This document shows, in pieces, positions 41,548-48,735 of a DNA stretch of 64,000 nucleotides (positions within the stretch are counted from its first letter, which is position 1; every line of letters starts with the position of its first letter). The stretch spans positions 1-64,000 of the forward strand of contig JASJAO010000008.1 of assembly GCA_030066975.1 (NCBI GenBank), read 5' to 3'. This DNA comes from Henriciella sp. Its GTDB lineage: Bacteria > Pseudomonadota > Alphaproteobacteria > Caulobacterales > Hyphomonadaceae. Under the pieces are notes generated by a model that was not told the DNA's origin, ran no database searches, and saw only the letters and a program-made list of their open reading frames with translations. A program made the position numbers and the translations under genes.

Positions 41548-41907
41548 ATGGCTGATACCCCAACCCCATCACTCGGCAGTGCGATGACGCTGTCGGCCGT
41601 CATCGACCACCTGGCAGATACTATCGACGCGCGCGTCGGCGGCGATCCCAAGAGCTCTTACACCGCCAAACTGCTCGGCGAAGGCCCGCTTTCCTGCGGC
41701 AAGAAAATCGCCGAAGAAGGCGCCGAACTCGCCCTTGCCATGGCGGCGCAAGGCGAGGCCGAAACCGCCTCTGAAGCGGCCGATCTGATCTATCACATGC
41801 TGGTCGGCCTGCGCGCCAAGGGTGTTTCTCTCGACGCCGTGGCGGAAACTCTGGCCAAGCGGCAGGGCCTCTCCGGTCTGGAAGAAAAAGCCGCGCGCAA
41901 CTCCTAG
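41548..41907 (+). CDS. hisE: Phosphoribosyl-ATP diphosphatase HisE
   Basis: HisE (119 residues) hydrolyses phosphoribosyl-ATP, the second histidine step. The all-alpha NTP pyrophosphohydrolase pattern is visible: SSYTAKLLGEG, KKIAEEGAELALA (metal-binding Glu residues) and SEAADLIYHMLVGL. A short N-terminal extension (about 12 residues) precedes the conserved start. It follows hisF directly. Confidence 0.95.
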   Translation: MADTPTPSLGSAMTLSAVIDHLADTIDARVGGDPKSSYTAKLLGEGPLSCGKKIAEEGAELALAMAAQGEAETASEAADLIYHMLVGLRAKGVSLDAVAETLAKRQGLSGLEEKAARNS

Positions 41908-41922
41908 GTGCACACCCGCGCT

Positions 41923-43077
41923 TTATTCCGCGGGATGTAGGGCGGGCTGGCCTGCAGCCGGTTCAATCGCGTCCTCTGCCGTCTCGTCCGCGCTTGGTGC
42001 GAAAACCGTCTTCTGGTTCGGCAGGAAAGGCGCCAGATACAGCCCCGCCACCGTCATCGGATACTCGGGCGCCGTGCCAATCCCGATCCGGTCATGCGGG
42101 CGCTCACCTTTAACCTTATGGAATGTGCCGAACAGGATGTCCCACACGATGAACTCGCCGCCATAATTGGAGTCGCCGACGCCTTTATCGGGATAGTGGT
42201 GGTAGCGATGATTGTCGCCGATCGAGAAGATATATTCCCACCAGCCGAGGTTCAGATCGATATTGGAATGCTGGAAAATCCCGATGCTGAGCTGCAGGAT
42301 AATGGCTACCAGCGCGATCTCCGCCGTTGGTTGCACTAGCGCCAGCGGGATGGCGTAGAAGATCGCCTGACTGATGATCTCCAGCGGATGAGCGCGAATG
42401 CCATTCAGCCAGTAGAGCCGCTCCACCGAATGATGCGCCGCATGGATCCGCCACAGAAATGGTACTTCATGCAAGGCCCGGTGAAACCAGTAGCGAAAGA
42501 AATCCTTGATCAGGATGAACAGAAAGACCTGCACCACAGGGTTCCAGTGCGTCGGCCAATAGTCATGCCCATAGGGCTCAAGAAACTCAACCATGCCGAC
42601 AATAAACAACGCGCCGACGATCAGTTTCGAAATACCGCTCCAGAAGGCGCCGGAAAAATACATGATGATGTCGACGGCGGTATCATTGCCGCCTTCCAGC
42701 CAGTTGCGGCTATACGGCATCAGCCGCTCAAACGGCGCGCAATAGAGTCCAAACACGATCGGCAGCAGGACAAAGCCCAGCAGCGTAAAACTCGTGATTC
42801 CGTTTTCGACAAGTTTGAAGCCGACCCATAGCGACAGGATCAGCGTAAACGGCAGCAACGTATTGGAGATGATCTTCCGGAGCAGCGTGCCCTCCAGCTT
42901 GTAGGACAGCCCATCCAGATGCCGCATGATCCAGCGCGTCGGCTGCACCAACACCCAATGCAAAGTAAACTCGAGCAGGTTCAAAGGCGCACCGAGCCAG
43001 GTTTCCATAAACCGCGCCATCCGCGCCCGCGCTGGCATCTTGCGATTGCTCTGACCCATGTTTTCAAGACCTGCCAC
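41923..43077 (-). CDS. Sterol desaturase / fatty acid hydroxylase family membrane protein
   Basis: The 384-residue integral membrane di-iron enzyme has the histidine clusters HRALHE, HAAHHS and NHRYHHYPDKG plus FQHSN, the eight-His pattern of the family. About six hydrophobic segments precede and surround these. It would hydroxylate or desaturate a lipid or sterol-like substrate; which one cannot be told. The GTG at 43077 is six bases after GGAGG; TTG at 43083 is too close to it. A TetR-type dyad lies 86 bases upstream. Confidence 0.87.
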   Translation of the reverse strand: MAGLENMGQSNRKMPARARMARFMETWLGAPLNLLEFTLHWVLVQPTRWIMRHLDGLSYKLEGTLLRKIISNTLLPFTLILSLWVGFKLVENGITSFTLLGFVLLPIVFGLYCAPFERLMPYSRNWLEGGNDTAVDIIMYFSGAFWSGISKLIVGALFIVGMVEFLEPYGHDYWPTHWNPVVQVFLFILIKDFFRYWFHRALHEVPFLWRIHAAHHSVERLYWLNGIRAHPLEIISQAIFYAIPLALVQPTAEIALVAIILQLSIGIFQHSNIDLNLGWWEYIFSIGDNHRYHHYPDKGVGDSNYGGEFIVWDILFGTFHKVKGERPHDRIGIGTAPEYPMTVAGLYLAPFLPNQKTVFAPSADETAEDAIEPAAGQPALHPAE

Positions 43078-43162
43078 AGCCAACCTCCCTTTAACCCACT
43101 CCCGGGGCCGGGCCTGATAGGACGATCGGCAAACCCGCCGAACCTCATCTCAAGCCATAATT

Positions 43163-43180
43163 AAATGAACACGTTCATTT
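43163..43180 (-). promoter_or_regulatory. TetR-type operator upstream of the desaturase gene
   Basis: The arms AAATGAAC and GTTCATTT are perfect complements around two bases. TGAAC-N2-GTTCA is a common operator form for TetR-family repressors. No TetR gene is in the window next to it, so the regulator acts from elsewhere or responds to fatty-acid or drug-type ligands. This is in the 567-bp gap at 43084-43650, which otherwise holds only repeats. Confidence 0.55.
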
Positions 43181-43431
43181 TTCATAATCAAACCCCTGTG
43201 TCAAGTCCGTCGGGTGCTCTCACGGTACTCTGTCCCCGGCTTGCCCCAAGCCGCGAAGTCTAGCGACGCTTCCGGTCTTTTTCCTCCCCCGGTTCATCGG
43301 GGGAGGTGGGCGCGCAGGGATCGAAGGGGGGAGGGACTAATCCCCCCAACCGATGCCCCGAAGATCGTGGATAGAATTTTCTCTATCCCCCGCTGCACCC
43401 CGTTTTCTCACTCAACCCAGCCCCCGGCTCC

Positions 43432-43470
43432 CCCTTCTCCCGGACGCGGGAGAAGGGTCGGGGATGAGGG
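43432..43470 (+). repeat. Palindromic intergenic repeat, copy 1
   Basis: A hairpin with 11-bp arms (CCCTTCTCCCG) around GACG is followed by GGGGATGAGGG. It matches, in opposite orientation, the copy at 43566-43604. These are REP-like elements of a kind common in alphaproteobacterial spacers. Confidence 0.6.
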
Positions 43471-43565
43471 CACTGTGTCTGTAATCGACGCGCGGGCCGT
43501 AGACTTATACACTCTTTAAGCGCCCGGCGCAGCGCAACCACAGAACACGTTCGGCGAGTCTGTCG

Positions 43566-43604
43566 CCCTCACCCCTGGCCCCTCTCCCGCGTCCGGGAGA
43601 GGGG
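43566..43604 (-). repeat. Palindromic intergenic repeat, copy 2 (inverted)
   Basis: CCCTCACCCC is followed by a hairpin with 11-bp arms (CCCCTCTCCCG) around CGTC. It is the reverse complement of copy 1 with a few substitutions, so the two could also pair with each other across 100 bases. Confidence 0.6.
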
Positions 43605-43650
43605 AACGCCACGAATTCAATCCGACCGAATTCGCACCCATGCCACCCTA

Positions 43651-44031
43651 ATGGGCATGGACATTCGCTTCTCCATTGCCGCTGTACAGCACCTGCCAGT
43701 CTATCTCTGGCCGTGGGTGTGGTGGCAGCTGTTTGCGATCAAACGCTGGTGCCGGATCAACAATCGTAAGGTCCTCTGGCAGGCGGATGAGCACGGTAAA
43801 GTCTGGGTCACCTATGTCTCAGATGACGAGAAAGACCTCACCGCCTGGTGCCATCAGCAGGCCAAACTCTATCGCCCGCATTGGTATGCCACGTACAATG
43901 AGTCCGGTGAGATGCACTTGAGCGCGATCCACTACTGGATGGGCCGCATCATGGAATGCAGGGAGCGGTGTGTCGGCCATGTACGGGTGGAGGTGGCGCG
44001 TATGACGCCCGCGGTTCAGGACAGCAGCTAG
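43651..44031 (+). CDS. Small hypothetical protein, Trp-rich
   Basis: The 126-residue protein has no signal peptide and is rich in Trp, His and Arg (LPVYLWPWVWWQLFAIKRW, TAWCHQQAKLYRPHWYATY). The N-terminal hydrophobic stretch could contact a membrane. No family was recognised. It lies between repeat-rich spacers on both sides, with no operon partner. Start ATG 43651; an ATG two codons later is equally possible. Confidence 0.5.
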   Translation: MGMDIRFSIAAVQHLPVYLWPWVWWQLFAIKRWCRINNRKVLWQADEHGKVWVTYVSDDEKDLTAWCHQQAKLYRPHWYATYNESGEMHLSAIHYWMGRIMECRERCVGHVRVEVARMTPAVQDSS

Positions 44032-44408
44032 AGATTGAGTTTGGCCCGGCGCTGAGCGGCTTCGCCGCAGCCGGGCGAAGCAGGTTCCGGTCTGGCTGCG
44101 CCACTGCCGTGGCCTTCTTCGCTGAAATTGATCCACCGGATCAATTTCCGAGCGCTTCGAAGCCCATGAACCAGTCTGAGGGCTCCCCGAACCTTCAGAA
44201 AATCAGCCCTAAGCTTGGTTCATCGGAGGAGCGCAGCGACGATCGGGAACCTGCTTCCACCGCGTCGCCCAAAGGGCGTTAGCGCGGTGAAGAAAACTCC
44301 ATGGACACCCGCCTGCGCGGGTGTCAGCGGAAGCCTAACAAACCAAAACTCATTTCCCCAAAAGCCGCATCCGCGGCCGCACGCGCTGCCTCCAACGCAC
44401 GAAACCCT
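44032..44408. other. Gene-free spacer with two hairpins
   Basis: No convincing gene is seen in these 377 bases. Two perfect inverted repeats are present: GAAATTGATCC with its complement around ACC (44124-44148), and GACACCCGC with its complement around CTGC (44304-44325). Both look like dispersed intergenic repeat units. The second lies past the stop of the UbiB-like gene and could end that transcript, though no T run follows on the minus strand. Confidence 0.5.
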
Positions 44409-45770
44409 TTAAAGCCCAACCTTATCAAGCGCCTCGGCCTGGTGAGCGGCAACCCTGGCTTCATCAAACCCGTCAAGGCTGTCTTCGAACAAACGATGAT
44501 AATTCAACTCTGCCCCGAGCCGCAAATAAGCCGCCCCGAGGCCGATCGCGGCCCGGTCCATGAAGACAAATTCGCGCGGGATTTTCACCGGTCCACGTTC
44601 TTTCAACAGGCGGCGTACTTCGAACGCTTCCTTGCGGCCATATTCACCGGGCTTGACCCCATCCGCAACCGTTCGAACCCGGTCATCCTGCATCGGCCCA
44701 TAAATGAAGCCGGCCCAGACATTCAGCACTTCGACCAGGTCCCTGGTCAGGTTTTCAAACCCCCATTTTTCGTAAGCCGCATAAGTCGCATCAAAATCAT
44801 CGTCTCGGATCGCGCGATAAAGATCGACCACACCAGCGACAAAACTTGGTGGAAAAATTCGGATGCAGCCAAAGTCGAGCAGGTTCAGCGCCGTGCCGTC
44901 GTCCGTCACCTGATAGTTTCCAAGATGCGGATCCCCGTGGATCACGGCAGAGCCGGTAAACGGCTTCCACCAGGTCCAGAACAGGTTCTGGGCAATCTGG
45001 TTGCGCACCTTCTGCGGGGCAGTTTCATAGGCGGAGAGGCTTTCACCGCTGACCCAATTCATGGTCAGCAGCCGATCTGTGCACAACGCATCGACGGGTT
45101 CGGGAACGCTGACATAGTCTTCATTGGCAAGCAGGCGTCCATAGAGCGCCATGTGCTTGGCTTCGCGCGTATAGTCGAGCTCTTCGCGCAAACGCTCGGT
45201 GATTTCGTCGACCATCTCGCTCGGATCGATCGATCCATCGAGGCGTTTGAACAGGCCAAGCAAAGTCTTGAGCTGACTGACATCGCTTTCAACCGCCGAG
45301 GCCATATCGGGATATTGCAGTTTGCACGCGACCTCTCGTCCATCCGGCAGGGTCGCGCGATGCACCTGGCCAAGCGAGGCGGCGTGCGAAGCGGTCTGGC
45401 CAAACTCAGCGAAGCGCTGCTGCCAGTCCTGCCCGAGTTCGGCTCGCATGCGTCGGCGCACGAACGGCCAGCCCATAGCAGGGGCCTGCGCCTGAAGCTG
45501 GCTCAGCTCCTCGGCATACTCGGCGGGCAGAAAGTCTGGGATGGTCGAGACCATTTGGGCGACTTTCATCAAGGGCCCTTTGGATTTACCGAGCGCGGCC
45601 GCCAGCGATTTGGCAATCCGCTCATCGCCCTTGTCACCGCCAAACAGCGAATTGGCTGCAAAGCTCAGACCCGCACCAGACAGGTTCGCGCCGACTTTCG
45701 CAGACCGGCCAAGCCGGGCCGACAAACGGTTGCGTTCGGGGTCAGATTGAGGGTCAGACCTGTCTGTCAT
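44409..45770 (-). CDS. ABC1/UbiB (AarF, Coq8-like) family kinase
   Basis: The 453-residue cytoplasmic atypical kinase-like protein belongs to the family that supports ubiquinone synthesis in bacteria and mitochondria. The KxGQ-like helix appears as KGPLMKVAQM, the Ala-rich nucleotide loop as SHAASLGQVHRA, the catalytic loop as VIHGDPHLGNYQV, and the metal-binding DFG as LLDFGCI. There is no C-terminal membrane anchor as in UbiB proper, so it is a Coq8-like soluble member. Confidence 0.87.
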   Translation of the reverse strand: MTDRSDPQSDPERNRLSARLGRSAKVGANLSGAGLSFAANSLFGGDKGDERIAKSLAAALGKSKGPLMKVAQMVSTIPDFLPAEYAEELSQLQAQAPAMGWPFVRRRMRAELGQDWQQRFAEFGQTASHAASLGQVHRATLPDGREVACKLQYPDMASAVESDVSQLKTLLGLFKRLDGSIDPSEMVDEITERLREELDYTREAKHMALYGRLLANEDYVSVPEPVDALCTDRLLTMNWVSGESLSAYETAPQKVRNQIAQNLFWTWWKPFTGSAVIHGDPHLGNYQVTDDGTALNLLDFGCIRIFPPSFVAGVVDLYRAIRDDDFDATYAAYEKWGFENLTRDLVEVLNVWAGFIYGPMQDDRVRTVADGVKPGEYGRKEAFEVRRLLKERGPVKIPREFVFMDRAAIGLGAAYLRLGAELNYHRLFEDSLDGFDEARVAAHQAEALDKVGL

Positions 45771-45845
45771 CTAGGGGCGCTCCACGGGGTCTCGATAGAG
45801 ATAGGTGCGCTTCGGGTCAAAACGAGCGGCGGGCTGTCGCAAGCG

Positions 45846-47069
45846 CTATTTTTCTACGCCATCGCTCAGATCCTGAACCGTGCGCAGGCTCGGAAACAGG
45901 ATGGCCCAAAGCGCCGTCACCCCGATCGCAGCATAACCCCCGGCCACGACAGTGAAAAACGCACCCCAGCGCGCCGCCATAAACCCGGCCCGCGCTTCCC
46001 CGATCTGGTTCGAGGCACCGATAAAGATCGAGTTCACTGCATTGACTCGCCCGCGCACTTCGTCCGGGGTCCAAAGCTGCATCAGCGTTTCGCGCACATA
46101 GACCGAGATCATGTCGAACGCGCCGATCAGGACGAGGCTCAGCACCGACAGCCAGACCAAGGTCGAGTAGCCAAACACAATATGCATGACGCCAAACAGC
46201 GCCGTAAACACAAACAGGATCAAACCCGCATGCTTCTTGATCTCAAACGAGGTGATCACAAACACCATCAGGATCGCGCCGACGGCGGGGGCGGATCGGA
46301 GCACGCCATAACCGGCTTCTCCAATCTGCAGAATGTCTTTGGCATAGACCGGCAACAAGGCGACCGCACCGCCGAGCAAGACGGCAAATAAGTCCAGCGA
46401 GATCGCCCCGAGTACGATTTTGGTCCGCCAGATATAGGCAAACCCGCCGAACAGCGTGGTCAGCGTGGTGCGCCCCTCGGTTCGGGCCTGTTCTGGCCGT
46501 GGGATCGTGAAGATCAAGAGGGCTGTGGCGAGCGACACTGATGCGGCAATGCCATAGGACAGGTTCAACGAAATCGCAGACAGGACCCCACCAAGTGCCG
46601 GGCCGAGTATGGTCGCCATCTGCCAGGAGGACGCGTTCCAGCTCACCGCGTTGGGAAAATCCTCCCGCGGCACAAGGTTCACGACCAGAGAATTCGTGGC
46701 GGGGGAATAAAAGGCCCGCGCCACACCCAACAGGGTGACAAGCGCCAGAACGCTGATCGGATCAAAATTGCCGGTCGCAGTTATCGCAAGCAGGAGCAAT
46801 CCGCCCAAACACTGCACCAGAATGGACGTGCCCATAATCAGCCGACGGCCAAACTTGTCTGCGGCAAGTCCTGTCATCAGGACCAGGACCAGGGAGGGCA
46901 AGAACTGAACCAGACCGATCAGGCCGAGGTAGAGCGGGTCACCGGTTTCATCATAGATCTGCCAGGCGACGGTCACGGCCAGAATGTTGCCAGCGAGCGC
47001 GCCGCCAAACCGGGAGGCAAAATAGCGGCGATAGGACGAATGCCGGAAAGCTGCGAAGCGATCTGACAT
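45846..47069 (-). CDS. MFS transporter (EntS/MFS_3-like)
   Basis: The 407-residue membrane protein has about 12 hydrophobic segments. The start (FRHSSYRRYFASRFGGALAG) and the loop LAADKFGRRLIMG after helix 2 mark a major-facilitator drug or siderophore exporter of the MFS_3 group. The second half carries LWTPDEVRGRVNAVNSIFIG, a conserved segment of this group. GGGAGG precedes the ATG. The substrate is unknown. It is 75 bases upstream of the UbiB-like gene on the same strand. Confidence 0.88.
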   Translation of the reverse strand: MSDRFAAFRHSSYRRYFASRFGGALAGNILAVTVAWQIYDETGDPLYLGLIGLVQFLPSLVLVLMTGLAADKFGRRLIMGTSILVQCLGGLLLLAITATGNFDPISVLALVTLLGVARAFYSPATNSLVVNLVPREDFPNAVSWNASSWQMATILGPALGGVLSAISLNLSYGIAASVSLATALLIFTIPRPEQARTEGRTTLTTLFGGFAYIWRTKIVLGAISLDLFAVLLGGAVALLPVYAKDILQIGEAGYGVLRSAPAVGAILMVFVITSFEIKKHAGLILFVFTALFGVMHIVFGYSTLVWLSVLSLVLIGAFDMISVYVRETLMQLWTPDEVRGRVNAVNSIFIGASNQIGEARAGFMAARWGAFFTVVAGGYAAIGVTALWAILFPSLRTVQDLSDGVEK

Positions 47070-47144
47070 TGTTTCCTCCCCGGTCTCAGGGCGGCGTTAG
47101 TGGGCCTGCTTGCTCAATTTGTCCAGTGGGGCCTCGGTGCGTAT

Positions 47145-47627
47145 TTATGAGATCGCTTCGAGCAGATGCTCCAAAGCCGCTTTGGCGAACAGGCGCATAT
47201 TGGCTTCACGATCAGCGAGACCGGTCTCAAGCGTTTTGGCCGTTTGCACGGCCTCACCAACCAGGCCCGTGCAAGTATGACCGGTCGCATCGCCATAACC
47301 ATTGCCGGTTGGACCGGCGGCTCCGGTCTCGCAAAGACCCCAGTCCGCGCGGAGCTTTCCGCGAATTTGACCTGCCATAAACAGGGCATAAGGCTCAGAC
47401 GAAGATCGCATGCCTTTAAGATCATCACGCTCAAGTCCCATCAGACCGCGAAACGCTTGCGGCGTGTAGATCACACCGCCGCCGCGATAGTAGGTTGAGG
47501 CGCCGGGCACCGCCAATAGCGCTGCGGAGATCAGACCGCCGGATGAAGACTCCGAAATCGCTACAGTCTCGCCTCGCCGTTTCAGATGTTCAGCGACAGT
47601 GTGGGCGAGTGGAAGAAGGCTCTGCAT
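47145..47627 (-). CDS. CinA C-terminal family protein (nicotinamide-nucleotide amidohydrolase-like)
   Basis: The 160-residue protein corresponds to the stand-alone CinA C-terminal domain, which hydrolyses nicotinamide mononucleotide in PncC proteins. Family motifs are AISESSSGGLISAALLAVPGA, YYRGGGVIY and ETGAAGPTGNGYG. The second motif is normally F.GG...Y and here has Tyr, so activity is likely but unproven. It stands alone after a terminator. Confidence 0.85.
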   Translation of the reverse strand: MQSLLPLAHTVAEHLKRRGETVAISESSSGGLISAALLAVPGASTYYRGGGVIYTPQAFRGLMGLERDDLKGMRSSSEPYALFMAGQIRGKLRADWGLCETGAAGPTGNGYGDATGHTCTGLVGEAVQTAKTLETGLADREANMRLFAKAALEHLLEAIS

Positions 47628-47687
47628 GGCAGCAGAAGAAGCCGCTGCGGTGTCATGGTCAAGGTCGCGTTTGGCGACTCCAACCGC

Positions 47688-47719
47688 AAACGCTCACCTG
47701 ACAGTCAATCAGGTGAGCG
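47688..47719 (-). terminator. Rho-independent terminator after the surface-antigen-like gene
   Basis: An 11-bp perfect stem (CGCTCACCTGA with its complement) has a seven-base loop and is followed by TTT on the minus strand. It sits 42 bases after the stop of the gene at 47761. Confidence 0.7.
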
Positions 47720-47760
47720 CTTTAGACTTGAATACCGTCGTCAATTGTTTGTCTGACTAT

Positions 47761-48594
47761 TCAGCTGACATGACGCCAGACGCCATTGGAATCGCGGCAA
47801 GCCGTGCCGTACACTTCTTCCTCGCTGCCTTCGATATAGACATAGTGATGGAACTCCCGACAGGTGTTCCCGTAGCGATCGACGCCTTGGCGCGTTGGTG
47901 TCACATAACCTTGCGCGGCGCCATTCTCCCAGACGATGGTCTCGCCAATCGGGGCAGAACTTGCCACGATCTGAGCTTCTTCATGATAACGGACCTGATT
48001 TTCGTTCAGCAGGTTGAGCACGCCCAAAGTGATCGCGGTGAAGGCGAGCCAAGGATAAGCAGCCTCATCAGTATGATGAAAGCCATAGCCATAAAATTGC
48101 GGTCCATAGGCGCGCTGTACGCTGATCTCACGGAACACACGGAAAGGCGGCGCCACATTTGTCGCAATCGCCAGGGGCGGCGGCAGTGGCACAGCTTTAC
48201 GAGGCCCTCCACTGCTCCATATTCCCGGCGGGCCACCGGCCGGCCCAAATCCCGGTCCGCCAGCTGGGCCAGGCCCCCGACCTCGGCCAACCGGAGGTCC
48301 ACCGCGCTTGCTGAAGACTTTTAGAGGTCCAGGTTTGCCGCCCGCGGGACCACCGCGAAAGGCAGGCCCGCCACGGGCGGGAACGACCTGAGGCTGAAGA
48401 ACCGCCCGACCCGCGCTTGCAGGTCGGGACCCCGCGAAACGCACACCTTGCCCAACTGTCTGCCCAACCTTGGCGACAGCGGGTCCGCCCGGCTTGAAAC
48501 CCGGACGTTGCGCTTCAGCCGGAAGGACGCTCAAAAGTGCTAATCCTGCTGCCGCGCCTGCAGATAGGGAGAGTACTGATAAATTACGATTCAT
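47761..48594 (-). CDS. Secreted Gly/Pro-rich protein with a 17-kDa surface-antigen-like end
   Basis: The 277-residue protein has a signal peptide (MNRNLSVLSLSAGAAAGLAL...AEAQ). A low-complexity region of about 100 residues rich in Gly, Pro and Arg follows (GRGRGPGPAGGPGFGPAGG). The C-terminal 60 residues (TIVWENGAAQGYVTPTRQG, NTCREF, YGTACRDSNGVW) match the surface-antigen type domain with its Cys pair. A hydrophobic stretch WLAFTAITLGVLNLL lies between. It is probably envelope-associated. It is divergent from uvrD. Confidence 0.78.
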   Translation of the reverse strand: MNRNLSVLSLSAGAAAGLALLSVLPAEAQRPGFKPGGPAVAKVGQTVGQGVRFAGSRPASAGRAVLQPQVVPARGGPAFRGGPAGGKPGPLKVFSKRGGPPVGRGRGPGPAGGPGFGPAGGPPGIWSSGGPRKAVPLPPPLAIATNVAPPFRVFREISVQRAYGPQFYGYGFHHTDEAAYPWLAFTAITLGVLNLLNENQVRYHEEAQIVASSAPIGETIVWENGAAQGYVTPTRQGVDRYGNTCREFHHYVYIEGSEEEVYGTACRDSNGVWRHVS

Positions 48595-48735
48595 AATAAA
48601 GTCTCCTATGTCGAATATATAACCTCATTAAATGACCGACGGGTCAATTATATTTCGTGTAATCTATTTCGAGTCGAAAACAGGCATCTCACTTCCCCCC
48701 TGCCCATCGGCGCTCGTTCCCCCTATATTCCACGC

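Noticed and set aside
43214-43519. A 101-codon open frame in the repeat-rich spacer.
   Set aside because: It runs through the palindromic repeat, is proline-rich and shows no Shine-Dalgarno or domain.
44301-46391. A 696-codon open frame on the plus strand across the UbiB-like and MFS genes.
   Set aside because: It is antisense to two genes with clear motifs, has no ribosome binding site or recognisable domain, and its composition is that of a shadow frame in GC-rich DNA.
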